Below the pieces are notes generated by a model. It saw only the letters and a program-made list of their open reading frames with translations, made no database searches and had not been told where the DNA came from. A stretch of 64,000 nucleotides of DNA from contig JBBMOL010000225.1 of the NCBI GenBank assembly GCA_037954665.1, positions 372,001 through 436,000 of the forward strand. The letters run 5' to 3'. Position numbers and translations under genes: made by a program. The stretch is from Laguncularia racemosa. Its lineage: Eukaryota; Streptophyta; Magnoliopsida; Myrtales; Combretaceae. Shown in pieces: positions 11,153 through 23,651 of this stretch (position 1 is the first letter of the stretch; each line of letters opens with the position of its first letter).

Positions 11153-12299
11153 TGCCACGCCTCGAAGGGGGGCCTAGAATTTTCCACTAAAATCATCATG
11201 GCACGTGTGCACCTGTTACATGATAACCGTCTTTTGAGTTGAAGATCGTAAGACTCTAACTAGTTAATTACATTTATAACTAGTCATATTACATATAATT
11301 ATATAATAAAATATAACTATAGATTTCGTACCCCACAGTCAACCATGGTCGTAGAGAGTCGGTATCCCCTACTAACCAGTAAAATGGAATAAAACCTTAC
11401 ATCAAGGCCCTAAGATAACATTTTATTTCGAAAGCCTATCAATCAATTTCTTACTTTCTCATTTTGGGCTTTAAAAAACACTCGACATTTCACTTCTCAT
11501 CTTATCCCAAGCTTTCATGAATTTTACCTGCAAAACAATCTATGGAGGGGTGAGCACACTATGGCTCAATGAATGAGAGTGAAATACTCTCAATGCTACA
11601 CATGCACAAGCAATTCAATTAAGTTATCAACCATATGCTATGCATGAGCAATTATATGAATGCTACAGTTCACGTGGTCTTCTGGTAACTAACATGAAGT
11701 CTAGGGTTTACGCCCCCTTGACCTTGGGTTAGGGATTCTAAAGCTACCATCAGTGCTTAGGTCTCACAACCCGGTTTAATTTCTCATTACTTTAATATTT
11801 ACTATATATTCATTTTATCACCGGACGCTCCCGTGTACTTGCAACAGTCGAAGCAACACCTTTAAAGACACTTCGGACAAGGAACTGGCAAGGCGCGAAC
11901 AATCCCCTAGTCCAGTAGTTCACTCAGGACGGCTCAGTAATATCACAATTACTTTTAGATGACGGCTCAATAATATCACAATTACTTTTAGATGCCCTGT
12001 GATAGTGATGACCTTCAATTTATGCAATTTCTCGTGCAATGCATGTCTCATTTTAATTGAATCTCATCCTTTAATTATTCGATTTAGGGTGATCAATCAA
12101 TATACGATAACAACCAATCTACATAAGAAAAATAAAGCAATTCCATTGACCATTCCATCACAAGTATAAGAAAAAATGTCAATCTAAATCTCATAATCAA
12201 ACCCATTATGTTTCTGATGCACTTAAATCTTTTCCCATTTGCGTATACATGCATCTCATATAAGAATCTAATACCCACATCTTTCACATTTTCCAACAC

Positions 12300-12620
12300 A
12301 TACTCTTTTCCATCAATACATATATATATATCGATACACATACATACATATGCACGAACGCGTACATACATATACAACGTATCCCCCCCTACACTTTCAC
12401 ATTTTCCAACACATACTTCTTTTCATCAATACATATATATATCGATACACATACATACGTATGCACGGACACGTACATACATATAGAACATATCCCCCAT
12501 ACACAAACACACGTATAACCATGCTCATACATATAGATTTACACGTACATACACATGTACATATCCACACCTTTAATATACAAATATACATATACAAACA
12601 TATTAATCACTATAAATACA
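12300..12620 (+). repeat. Degenerate ACATACATATG / ACACGTACATAC microsatellite in C3
   Basis: Two imperfect copies of a roughly 120-bp block (starting near 12285 and 12400, each with a cacattttccaacacatac lead-in) followed by more CA/TA repeats. No coding or regulatory signal is visible. Confidence 0.75.
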
Positions 12621-12643
12621 TATGATAAGTGTCAGAAACTAGT

Positions 12644-12995
12644 GTTGGTTGAAGAAGAGGGTATTTATAGAATTAAATTCTAATTTCAGGTTTCAGTGGA
12701 AACAAAAGAAAGGTTTAAGGATGATATGAGCAAAAGACGAGATGAAATTTGGTGAGAAATGAAGAAAGTTGGAATTTTAGTTCAGCACAACCTTCAACAC
12801 AGCCTGTGCTGAAGCCAATGTTGGATGAAGAAGAGGGTATTTATAGAATTAAACTTTAATATCAGGTTTCAACGGAGACAAAAGAAAGGTTTAAGGATGA
12901 TATGAACAAAAGACGAGGTAAAATTTGGCGAAAAATGAAGAAAGTTGAAATTTCAGTTAAACACAACCTTTAGCACAGCCTATGCTGAAGCTAGT
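12644..12995 (+). repeat. 176-bp tandem duplication inside C3
   Basis: The block beginning GTTGGTTGAAGAAGAGGG at 12644 recurs at 12820 (offset 176), with about 10% divergence. Both contain a TATTTATAG box and end in a GC-richer AGCACAACC...GCCTGTGCTGAAG segment. It may be a promoter duplication of the LTR, since TATTTATAG lies at the same place in each copy. Confidence 0.8.
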
Positions 12996-14582
12996 GCTGA
13001 GTCAGAAAAATGGTCAGAAGCAAGAAAAAGTTCAGCCTTGCCCCAAGCATGCCCATGCTGGAGCCCTTGCTGAACTGGGCATTGATAATAATGTGTTTCA
13101 AAGTTAGCACGGCCTTGAGCATGGCCATGCTGACACCTATGCTGACCTTGTTTACGAAGAAGTATAAATAGATGCTTACTCCCACGCACTTTTATACATA
13201 TTTGTATCTCATGTTTGTACATACATATACACATATACAACACATACTTCCACACCCGAAAAGTACGCATGTTCATACACATATATGTACATCTACGTGT
13301 GCATACACATATACAAACGTATCATGATCGAATATGGCATATCAAAATCAATCACAACATTGTAGCACATCATGAAGTTTCCCACTCACTTGGGTCTCAT
13401 TTTCATGGCTATTTGTAGTAGTCTACGGGTATATTTACGGGATAATTTTTCTTCACCTAAAAATTCAAGAAAATACATCATTACACTCTATTCATAATCT
13501 AGATCATCATATCTAGCATGTTTCTACATATTTCATTGATTTTCTAGGCTAAATATTATTTTTAATGATTATTCCTGAAATATGAAAAATATCTCCATTT
13601 TGCATAAACTTTGTCTTGTTGAGTTGTACTCACCTCAAGGGATACACTGGTGGTCACAGATCATCGATCATAGGTCGTATGCGAAAGTTATGAATTTTTT
13701 TGTTCGTTTTTCCTTTTTTTCTTATCTTTTTCTTTTCTTTTCTTTTCTTTTCTCTTGTGTTCCTCGCTATCCCCTACTCTCTCTCTCACTGTTTCTCTCT
13801 CGTTTTCGCGGTTTCTAGAGCCTTCCTTCTCTTTTTATAGCGTTTTGATTTTTTTTTTCACTGTTTCAACTGCCATATGTATATATATATTTACATATTT
13901 ATATATATTATAATTATTTGTATTTTAATATTTTGTGTATGAACGACATTATTTGTATATTTTGTATTTTTAATATTTTATTATGAAACTTTACGTCTAA
14001 GCTAATTTGATTATTTTAGACATAAATATTTACTCGAAATTTTTATTTAAATTTCCTAAATCTATAATTTCAATTAAATTTATTATTTAACTCAATATTG
14101 TTCGTAATTTATGATTCGAAAATTTATTCTTTTAATTTAAATTGCACGAACTAAAATTATGAATTACAATTATTTTTATTTATTTGTTTATATACCTATA
14201 TATAGATATTTATTGATTACTTCGTTTCCTAAATTTATTTAGTAATATATTTCATATAATTTGAAATTTTACGCTTGTTATTCTTTTTTCTTTGCATATA
14301 ATTATTCTTTTTAATTGTTTTAAATATCTATTTGTTATACTTATCAAATGGATTTCATGTCTTCCTCATTTTCTATTTTAAAAGCTATTATTATTTATCA
14401 TAAATTTTTTATTATTCATAAATTATTTGAATAATATTAATGTATCACGATGTTTTAAAATTTTCTTCAAAATTTTTAATATTGAAAAATTATCATCCTT
14501 ACTACCTCGACCTAGAAGTATCTATTATTCCGCTAATTTTCTTTAATTTTTATATAGTTTTTCAAAATTTCAGGATATCACA

Positions 14583-15285
14583 CAGCAAAAGCAATCTAAG
14601 ATTGCTCAAAATTCTGCTCCATCTGCTCATGAAATTGATCCATTTCCGCTCTAAACATTCTCCTCATCTCCGTAGTTAGAGTTTCCATGATCAATTTTAT
14701 ATCAATTCCCCCATCACACTTTTAGGAGAATTTCTCTAAGACATATTGCTGTACAAAACAATGTTAGAAGTAATAAAATGTAATCACTCAAATTCACTCG
14801 CTCACTTGTGTCACTCAAATTGCTCTACTGTTCTCACCAATCCTTGCCCACTCAAAACTTCTCTTTTCGGTTCTTTTGGAACTAACAATCCAATCGGATT
14901 TGTTCTTGTAGAAATCCACCCAACTCTCCCAACAGCAGTTTTGTAATACGATTTGACAAGGTTCACATAGTGTTATGAATTCAACTAAAGATCACCACAA
15001 ATTCTAAAACACAATTTTGTAACACTGTTTTTTTTTATATGAATTCTTTTTTTCTTGCTTTTGCTTCTGTTTTTTTTATATGAATTTCCACTTTTTTTTT
15101 TTTTTACTCTAATGAAAGGAAGTGTGTACGATTCCTTTCAATGCTAACAACAATCAAATTCAATCTACTTGCAATAATTCGAAATTCAAAAGAACGATTT
15201 TTTTATCCAAACCCTAGATCTAAGAAGAGGTAATTGAAATAACAAGATAGACGATCCTAACAAACTTGATTACTTTGATACCTAT
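14583..15285 (-). pseudogene. Element H: Gag N-terminus and untranslated leader
   Basis: Just after C3, the minus strand encodes a Gag start region (IMETLTTEMRRMFRAEMDQF, then EQMEQNFEQS) matching the A-family segment EALRGEMKRMFREGMEQIHE. To its right, 14740-15270 is a leader with T-rich runs and no ORF worth calling. A degenerate primer site, ACTTTGATACCT (15272-15283), precedes the LTR. Joining across C3 gives a continuous ...EQS-IAFAGHKRR..., which confirms the insertion. Confidence 0.75.
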
Positions 15286-15851
15286 TGATGTGGACCTCGC
15301 CAACTCGACACTCGATTTGCTAACCTCATAACCTATGGATCTCTCAAGAACGATGGACACTGTGACCCTTTTTCTATAAACGAGATAAGGACCTTAGTAT
15401 AAGCGATAATGCCACAATCGATTATAGAACGATCGATTGATAAGTTTTAGATGAACACCACAGATTCACAATCCGATAAGTTTAATTATTTCTTCAAAGA
15501 ACTAAAGAGAAATCACTCTCAATTTATGAATAAAATTTCCAAAAGATGCTACAAATGAATATGTGACGACTATTTATAGTCTCATAACAAAAGCACACAA
15601 AAATTTATAAAAAAACCTTAATTGCAACTAAGGAAAACATTATATGCCGGTAGCCTAAATTTGTCTAAAGCTGGCCTAAAATTCTACCTAAGCCAGTACC
15701 TAAGTTGACGGCTTAAATTGCATGTTCAACCAGCTTTTATTGATTGAAAGCCGGCTCACTTAAGCTGGTGGCTTACAATGCCAGCCTATCTCCATTCCTA
15801 CGTCGGATCACTTAGGCTGATGACCTTCTTCAAAGCCAGCCACTGAGGTCG
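15286..15851 (-). repeat. Element H 5' LTR, part 1
   Basis: Begins TGATGTGGACC next to the primer site and continues to the GGTCG target where C1 inserted. It holds tandem-like, diverged segments with the word GCCGGCTTA/AGCTGGTGGCTTA (15640-15850). The remaining part is 63232-63410, giving a total of about 745 bp, close to the A1 LTR length. Confidence 0.7.
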
Positions 15852-17263
15852 TGTCACGCCCTAAAGGGGGCCTGGAAGTTTCTGCTAAAAGCTATCATGG
15901 CACGTGTGCACCCGTTACATGATAACCGTCTTACAAGTTAAAGATAGTAAGATTCTAAGTAATAAATTAAACAATTATAGCTATTCATATTTCATAAAAT
16001 CATACAATGAGAATATAACTATGGATTCCATACCCCATGGTTAACCAAGATCGTAGAAAGTCAAATCTCCTACCAACCAGTAAAATGGAATAAAACCCTA
16101 AGTCTCACAAATTCAATTTTACATCAGGGCCCTAAAATAACATTTCATCTAAATAGTCTACCATTCACAATTCTTACTTTATCGTTCTTGGTTTCCAAAA
16201 ACTCTCGACACTTTACATCTTATTCCATCGCAAGCTTTTAAGATTTTTACTTGCAAAATAGTTTGTTGAGGGGTGAGCACACTACGACTCAATGAATGAG
16301 AGTGCAATACTCTCAATGCTACACACGCACAAGCAATTTCAAATCAAGTTATCAAATCATATGTTATGCATGAACAACCATATGAATGCAGCATCTCATG
16401 CAGTCTTTGGTAACCGACTTGAAGTCTATGGTTTACACCCCCTTTGACCTTAGGTTAGGGATTCCGGAGCCACCATTAGTGCCCAAGTCTTACAACCAAT
16501 TAAATTATTCTTATCTCTTTGAAAATTAAAATATTTTTTTAACTTTGATATTATAAGCTCGAGTGTTCTCATACATTGAGCGCTCCCGTACCTCATGCAC
16601 TAAGCAACACCCTTAAGGACCAACCAAACATGGAACCGCCATGACACGACAATCCCCTAGTCACTTAGTTCGTGTAAAGTCCTAAAAATTTTGAGAAACT
16701 ATATGAAAATTAAGGAAAATAAGTAGAATAATAAATACTTCTAGATCGGGGTAGCGAGAAGGATAATTTTGCAATATTAAAAATATTGAGAAATGTACGA
16801 TAAATATTCAAATATTGCGGTGCATAAATATTATCTTAATAAATTGCGATAATAATAGTTTTTTTTTTAAATAAAACAATTGGAAAGAATAATCTTAGCC
16901 AAAGAGAACAAGAGAACGAACATAACAAATTGAATTATATGAAATATATTACCGAATAAATTTAGGAAGCAAAGTAATTGAAAAGATCCGAATATAGATA
17001 TATAAACGGATAAATAAAAATAGTCGTAAGTCCTAACTTTAGTTCGAGTAAATTAAATTATAAGAATGAATTTTCCAAAACACAATTTTTCAAATAGTAT
17101 TAGGTTAAATAATGAAATTAATTTAAATTATAGATCTAGGAATTTTAAATAAAAATTTAGAATAAATATTTATGTCCGAGATAATTAGATTAACTTAGAT
17201 GTAAGCTTTCATTATAAAATGCTAAAAATATAAAATTTAAAGATATTTTTACATGCGAACAGA

Positions 17264-18310
17264 TGATGTACCTAAATGATCAAATTCAAGCACATGAAAC
17301 CAATTGAAGAACCACTTCAACAAATCCCAAAAATGGCGTGAAGAACAAACTCTAAATGAACACTAACTGCATGAACAACTTGCTCTGATACCAAATTATG
17401 ATGTGCTTAGTAGCTAGGAGCACATGAACACAATATAATTGGTGAATCAAGGGATCAAATCCACAAAATGGATTCACAAATGGTGTGAAGCTTAGTGTAA
17501 TAAAAATTAAATTGCGTGAATCAACTTGTAAGCAACACAAAGGATTCTAACATCAAATCAAGTAAAGATAACGTGCAACTCCAATCTTATACAAATTGAA
17601 GCAACAAGAACCCTAATGGCAGAACAACATATAAAGGAAAAACAACCTATTATCACTAGATATTACACACTAGTAATAATAAGAAGCAACTTAGAAAAAT
17701 CTTGATACTACTCACAAGATTTGCTAAGCTTCACTCACCACAATTTGCAAGAAATTGATAAGAGTGTGTATTGGTAAGAGGACTCCTCACTTTCACGGCA
17801 ACAAGGTGTGTGTGTGTTTTTTTTTTAATCAAAATGTCAAAAGCTCCCACAAACCCTACTTTAGTAAGTATTTATACTTGCTCCAATTAAGGTTAAAATG
17901 TCAAAAAAATTATGTCTATGCCACTAGTGTAGCCGGTCCTGAATTCAACAAATACAACCAAATAAAATGTCCCAAAACGATTACTAAGTAACTGGTTCAA
18001 AGAAAAATAACAAGTACAAAAATAGTCTTCAACGAGCTGGTTCTTCAATTGAATTCGTTGGTCCAGCTCATTTTCGGTTTAGGTCGGTCTATGAATAACC
18101 CACAAGCTGAGTCTTAGTGAGTTTATCCATCGCCTTATAAAACCCGACAAGTATGCCTGCTAAAATACACAACACATAAGTAATATAAAAGAGGTTAGTA
18201 TACAAATAATTCTAAGGTCGGTTTGTTCAAAGAGGACCCTTATCGCCAAAATTTGAAATCCTTTGGCTCTTGCCCTAATGATAGGTCTTGTAGGATTTTG
18301 ATTCCTATCA
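17264..18310 (-). repeat. D1 3' LTR
   Basis: 1047 bp, TGATGTACC to CCTATCA. It carries an internal primer-site-like word at 17382-17393 and the TATA dyad at 17863-17882. Confidence 0.85.
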
Positions 18311-19374
18311 TCTCCTTGGGCCTTAAAAAGATTTGTCCTCAAATCTGAAAAATCAAATGCAGTAGAGACTCTGTATCCTCTTAGTAAGTTATCTGAAGAA
18401 GTATCACTATAGAATCCTAGTATTTGAAATACCATAGGGAGTGATTGCTTTTTCTCCTCCATTTCTAGGATATACCTCATCTGCAACACATATAATGGTC
18501 TATTATCCACTAAGACCTCTCCTGTTTCAACCCGTTCCACTAATATTGTTGCCTCCTTTCCTGATTCACCCGTATGTCTTTGACCCTCTTGGCCCTTAAT
18601 GGTTTACTCAACTGCTCATAAACCTCTGGAACCTCTAAAGGTGGACATAATTGCCTTTGAACAATTTGGTCCTCTGGAGGTTGGCTCATTTGACTATGAC
18701 CCTTAAGAACCTTTGAAGGCGGGCACATTTGTGTTTGACTAGTTTTGTTCTCTATCGGTTGGCTCATGTAACTAGGAACCCCAGGAACTTCTGAAGGTTG
18801 GTATATCTACTTCTGCACAGTTTGGTCTTCTGAAGGTTAGTTCATGTGGCTATGATCTTTAGGAATCTTTGATGGCCCGTTGATCTGTTATTGAACCTTT
18901 TAGACCTCTAAAGGTGACATCGGATTCAGAATGATGCGTTTACCCTCTTTTTGGAATACATATGTATTCCTGAAGCCATCATGTAAGACCCTCCTATCAT
19001 ATAACCATGGCCTGCCAAGCAATATATGGGATGCACACATAGGAAGAATATCACATTTAATCTCATCACAGTATTTATCCTCAAATACTGAAAGGTACCC
19101 TAGCCCTTTAGGTCACATAAAGACTCCCTTGATTATTTAACCAATGTAATGTGTAGGGTTCAGGATGCGAGCTAGTTACAAGTTTCAATTTCGATACTAA
19201 TGAGGTAACTATCACATTAGTACAACTATCACCATCAACAATAATGACACACAAGTTTCATTGTACCCTACAAGAAGTATGAAACAAATTTTCTCTTTGT
19301 CCATCATCAATAGTTGGAGAAGAAGTCAATACTTGATGTACTAAATTAATAGAAGGATAAAAATCATTTGACAT
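18160..19374 (-). pseudogene. D1 chimeric protein: protease, 26-residue repeats, linker, Pol tail
   Basis: The reading begins at ATG 19374 (MSNDFYPSINLVHQVL). A Ty3 aspartic protease follows: ENLFHTSCRVQ, a stop, then IIVDGDSCTNV (normal motif IIDGGSCTNV) and YTLHWLNN. Damaged sequence related to the protease C-terminus follows, then four 26-residue repeats (about 18911-18600). After a frameshift near 18540 comes the linker segment (YVLQMRYILEMEEKKQS) and the tail (DLRTNLFKAQGDD, NPTRPIIRARAKGFQILA), which enters the 3' LTR and ends at 18160. No Gag, zinc knuckle, RT or integrase is seen. The GDS replacing GGS near the catalytic Asp, plus the stops, argue it is dead. Confidence 0.72.
18600..18911 (-). 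repeat. Four 78-bp coding repeats in D1
   Basis: Units of 26 residues at about 18911-18834, 18833-18756, 18755-18678 and 18677-18600. Shared form: ED-Q-x-V-Q-x-Q-x-C-P-P-S-x-V-P/L, five variable residues, S-Q-P. The first unit is the most eroded. Confidence 0.75.
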
Positions 19375-20437
19375 GGTTAATCACTATCTTCAATAAGCTA
19401 TTATACACTTTAACACCCACGGTTCAATCAAGCAACCAAGACGATAAATAATTTTTGTCACTTCAAGTGCAGTAAAATAAAAGCACAAATAAATACTTCC
19501 AAGTAGTTAAGATATTAAATTTAACTAGCAAGTGTTTAAGTAATGAGCCTCATTAACCTTCACACTTAAATGCTTATATTTGAATTTAAATTTCACTACT
19601 TACTTCCCTTTCTTGGTCACGGTTTCACACTCTCAATTAGTGTTAATATGTAGCACCTTACACTACACACAATCCTTCCAATTCACACCGCCACACATAC
19701 CTCACTCCTACATGGTGCAACCAATTCACTACAACACCACTATATGTTGTAACCCTTCAATTTAAAACACCCTTACACTGCTACACATACACACAATCAC
19801 GGTGCACTCACTTTGCCGCAACACCAATTCACGTTGCAACACCTTCACCTTAACACACACACAACACTTCAAAGTATACAATTCCTTACCACTACACAAC
19901 TTCAATTCGCCCCTCACACAACAATTTACACCGCAAACTACAAACAAAAGGCAATAACAATTTCAAATTCAAATTCCACTCTTTAATGTAACTTTCCATA
20001 AATGGTAAGAATCAAATTTCAAATTCAAATGAAATGTATTCAATACCACTCAATAACTACTTCAACTTAAAGAAGGTATTTGAATTCAAATGATTTCCTT
20101 TTTCCCTACATAAGTTCAAATCTAAAAATGGTAAAGAACAATCTACAACTTCCAAAATCATACAAGGATCACACTTCCCTTTTACCAAAAAATATTGTTT
20201 TTCCAATTCCACAACAAATACTAGGAAATACACTTCTTATTTTCCCTTCAAAGATCACGGAAAAAAAAAGATGATAAGGAAATCACAATTGCTCCACATT
20301 TACAATAACAAGAAGCAACTACAACTCCTTAACAACACAATTAAACAACTCAATCACCACTTCACAATTTCGAATCAAGATGTTAGGAACCTTAAAATTC
20401 CAAAATCACAATTGCAAAATCCCTTCTCACAACCTAC

Positions 20438-20449
20438 GTTCTGATACCA
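20438..20449 (-). promoter_or_regulatory. D1 primer binding site
   Basis: GTTCTGATACCA, one base from the complement of the initiator tRNA-Met site, five bases before the 5' LTR. Confidence 0.8.
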
Positions 20450-20454
20450 AATTA

Positions 20455-21497
20455 TGATGTGCCTAAATGAACAAATTCAAGCACATGAAACCAATTGAAG
20501 AACCACTTCAACAAATCCTAAAAATGGCGTGAAGAACAAACTCCAAATGAACCCTAAATGTATGAACAACTTGCTTTGATACCAAATTATGATGTGCTTA
20601 GTAGCCAAGAGCACATGAACACAATATAATTGGCGAATCAAAGGATCAAATCCACAAAATGGATTCACAAATGGCGTGAAGCCTAGTGTAATAAAACTCA
20701 AATTGCGTGAATCAACTTATAAGCAATACAAAGGATTCCAACATCAAATCAAGTAAAGATAACATGTAACTCCAATCTTATACAAATTGAAGCAACAAGA
20801 ACCCTAATGGCAGAACAACATATAAAGGAAAAACAACCTATTATCACTAGATATTATACACTAGTAATAACAAGAAGCAACTTAGAAAAATCTTGATACT
20901 ACTCACAAGATTTGCTAAGCCTCACTCACCACAATTTACAAGAAATTGATAAGAGTGTGTATTGGTAAGAGGACTCCTCACTCTTATGGAAACAAGGTGT
21001 GTTTTTTTTTTTTTATCAAAATGTCAAAAGCTCCCACAAACCCTACTTTAGCAAGTATTTATACTTGCTCCAATTAGGGTTAAAATGTCAAAAAAATTAT
21101 GTCTATGCCACTAGTGTGGCCGGTCCTGAATTCAACAAATATAACCAAATAAAATGTCCTAAAATGATTACAAAGTAACCGGTTCAAAGAAAAATAACAA
21201 GTACAAAAATAGTCTTCAACGAGTTGGTTCTTCAATTGAATTTGTTGGTCCAACTCATCTTCAGTTTAGGTCGATCCATGAATAACCCACAAGCTAAGTC
21301 TTAGTAAGTTTGTCTATCGCCTTATAAAACCCGACAGGTATGCCTGATGGAATACACAACACATAAGTAATATAAAAGAGGTTAGTATACAAATAATTCT
21401 AGGGTTGGTTTGTTCAAAGAGGACCCTCATCGCCAAAATTTGAAATCCTTTGGCTTTTGCCTTAATGATAGGTCTTGTAGGATTTTGATTCCTATCA
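20455..21497 (-). repeat. D1 5' LTR
   Basis: 1043 bp, pairs with 17264-18310. Internal primer-site-like word at 20573-20584; TATA dyad at 21050-21069. Confidence 0.85.
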
Positions 21498-21502
21498 ATA
21501 GA

Positions 21503-22480
21503 ATATTAAAATAGGGACATTATCATATAAAATATAATATAAATATATATATATACACAGCTGTAAAAAAAATAAAATAAAATCTGGAAGCAGATTTTTC
21601 CAAATGCTGCAACATCATATCCCCTTCAAGCATAGCAACATCAGTCCTCAACTGTCTTCCCTTCTCTCTTGTTTTTTCTTTTCTTTTCTTTTCTTTACTT
21701 TCTTCTTCTTCTTCTTCCCTTCTTCTTCTACTCTTCATCTTCTTCCTCGTTTTTTTTCTCTCGTGTGGCGTCTTCCCTTCCTGACCTTCCCTGCACCGCA
21801 TTCCCTCCTTCTTCTCACTCCCACTCTGACTCTATGGTGATAGCAACGACGGTGACAGCGACAACAGCAATGGTGGCAGCAACGATGGTGACAACAGCTC
21901 TGGTGTTGTGTCAGTCTTGTCTTCTTCCCCGACGACGAAGGCAACAATGAACAACTTGGAGAAAAAAACAATGACCTAAATGACGACCACACCGACAGTA
22001 ACCATGACAGCAACCACAAGGATAGCCATGATGACAACCACAACTGCAACAATAGCGGTTGTAACGACAACAGTAATGACATGGCGATGACAACAATGAC
22101 AACCACAATGAACAGCAACAACATGACAGCAACAACAGATAACAACATCCACTCAGAACCTCTATGCCCTCGAATCCACATCTAAGCATGAACTCCTATG
22201 TTGTGAGATTACGGGGATGTTTGGAGAGAGATCCAGATCATGCACCATCTATTCGAACACGCCAATGTGGTTCAGATCAAAGGGACTTATAAGGATGCGA
22301 ACGTGGTGGATAAACGGGAAACGAAGTTTAAGGAGTGTGATGGGGGTGATGCGGTGGTAAATGGGTCGACTCGAAATGGGTCAATTCAGTTGGAGAACAT
22401 AAAGGAGGAAAGAAGGGGGAGAAGGAGCAAGATATGTGTATGTATAGGGAAGGAGGAGCCGAGTGTGTTGTGTATGTAAG
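21503..22480. other. C2 interior: AT tract, pyrimidine tract and GAC/AAC-rich triplet stretch
   Basis: 21503-21600 continues the AT-rich end of family C. 21660-21780 is a pyrimidine run of CTTTT and CTT repeats on this strand. 21838-22150 is rich in GACAAC/GACAGC-type triplets, whose translations are only Asp, Asn, Ser, His or Thr runs. I see no gene, and none of 21840-22480 matches C1 or C3. Confidence 0.6.
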
Positions 22481-23545
22481 TATGTGCGTATGTGCATGAG
22501 GTGACGTGTGGTGTGTGAGGGTATGTGTGTATGTGTATGTGATAGTGTGTGGTGTGTGAGGGTATGTGTGTATGTGTATGGATGGTGTATGGTGTGTACG
22601 GGTATGTGTGAATGTGTATGGAAGGTGTGCGATACGTGGAGTATGTGTATAGGTGTATGGAAGGTGTGTGATGTGTGGAGTATGTATATATGTGTATGGA
22701 AGGTGTGTGGTGTGTAAGGGTATGTGATAGTGTGTGGTGTGTGAGGGTATGTGTGTATGTGTATGGATGGTGTGTGGTGTGTACGAGTATGTGTGAATGT
22801 GTATGGAAGGTGTGTGGTGTGTACGGGTATATGTGAATGTGTATGGAAGGTGTGTGATGCGTAGAGTATGTGTGATGTGTGAAGTATGTGTATATGTGTA
22901 TGGAAGGTGTGTGGTGTGTGAGGGTATGTGTGTATGTGTATGTGATGGTGTGTGGTGTTTGTGAGAATGTGTGTATGTGTATATGAAGGTGTGTGGTGAG
23001 TGCAGGTATGTATGTATGTGTATAGATGGTGTGTGATGTGTGTGGGTGTGTGAGTATATGTATGTGTATGTTGTTGGAAGGTGTGGAATGTGTGAGGTGT
23101 ATGTGGAGTATGTGTGTATGAGTATGGAAGGTATGGTGTGCGGATATGTGTGTGTAGGTATGGAAGGTGTGGTGTGCAGATATGTGTGTGTGGGCATGGA
23201 AGGTATGTATGTGGTGTATGCAGGTATATGCGTATGTGTATGAAAGGTGTGTGTAGTGTATGCGGAGTATGTGGGTATGTCCGTATTGGTGGTGTAAGGT
23301 GTATGTAGAGTATGTGTATATGTATGCACTAGTGGTGTGTGTGTGTGCATGTAGACTTGAGGAGAAAAGAGGATTTCAAAGTGTAGTTGTGTATGTGTGT
23401 AAATAGGTGTACGGTATGATTGTGTGTATGTATGTGTAGGTGTGTGCATAGTGTGTGCGGAGTGTGTATGTATATGGATAGGAGTATGTTGGTGTGTGTA
23501 TGTGATGCGTAGGAATGGTTGGTATATATATGGTAATGGAAGCAT
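22480..23545 (+). repeat. 1.06-kb TGTGTATG minisatellite
   Basis: About twenty irregular copies of a 40-60-bp unit containing GTATGTGTGTATGTGTATG then GAAGGTGTGTGGTGTGTG. One strand is almost free of C. The opposite strand is open for 405 codons (22328-23545) and would encode a His/Thr/Pro/Tyr repeat. The openness comes from the repeat composition, so I do not call a gene. Confidence 0.85.
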
Positions 23546-23651
23546 GAGTGAGGATGAAAACTAGTAAAGAGGATGGGAAGACCTACTGGTGGAGATGTCA
23601 ACAAAGGAGAGAAGAAAGAATGGAAAGGTAAAACTGATGAGGAAGACGGAA

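Larger units (their letters stand above)
11153..14582 (+). mobile_element. C3: 3.4-kb solo LTR (or LARD-like element) of family C
   Basis: TSD CAGCA at 11148-11152 and 14583-14587; the ends are TGCCACGCC and ATATCACA. There is no coding capacity and no internal LTR pair, so it looks like a single long LTR left by recombination. The first 800 bases match the starts of C1 and C2 (the motif with GGGGGCCT, then CATGGCACGTGTGCAC). The middle (12300-12620 and 13190-13330) is rich in ACATACATATG-type repeats. A pyrimidine tract lies near 13690-13810, and 13850-14570 is extremely AT-rich. Short ORFs here are low-complexity and not credible genes. It splits the Gag of element H. Confidence 0.82.
17264..21497 (-). 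mobile_element. D1: non-autonomous Ty3-type element, protease-headed subfamily
   Basis: LTRs are 17264-18310 (3') and 20455-21497 (5'). The TSD is ACAGA (17259-17263) against ATAGA (21498-21502), 4 of 5 bases. The primer site is at 20438-20449. Sequence on both sides of the duplication continues C2. The interior is 18311-20454. Its right two thirds (19380-20437) is an AT-rich leader with CAC-rich stretches and no ORF worth calling. The coding part begins with a protease domain rather than Gag, unlike D0 and D2. Confidence 0.85.

Noticed and set aside
12093..12625. Several overlapping 60-95-codon ORFs in the CA/TA repeats of C3
   Set aside because: Low-complexity translations on both strands, no shared motif, no support from the related C1 and C2 sequences.
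15847..15851. First attempt to pair the C1 left flank GGTCG with AGTAG at 62862
   Set aside because: They do not match. The true partner GGTCG is at 63227-63231, displaced by the MITE.
22328..23545. 405-codon open frame on the minus strand
   Set aside because: It lies across the TG-rich minisatellite. The product would be a His/Thr/Pro/Tyr repeat, and frames stay open only because the repeat has no stop words.
22480..23545. CRISPR-like or centromeric satellite array
   Set aside because: Units are irregular in length, without spacers and without a constant monomer of satellite size.
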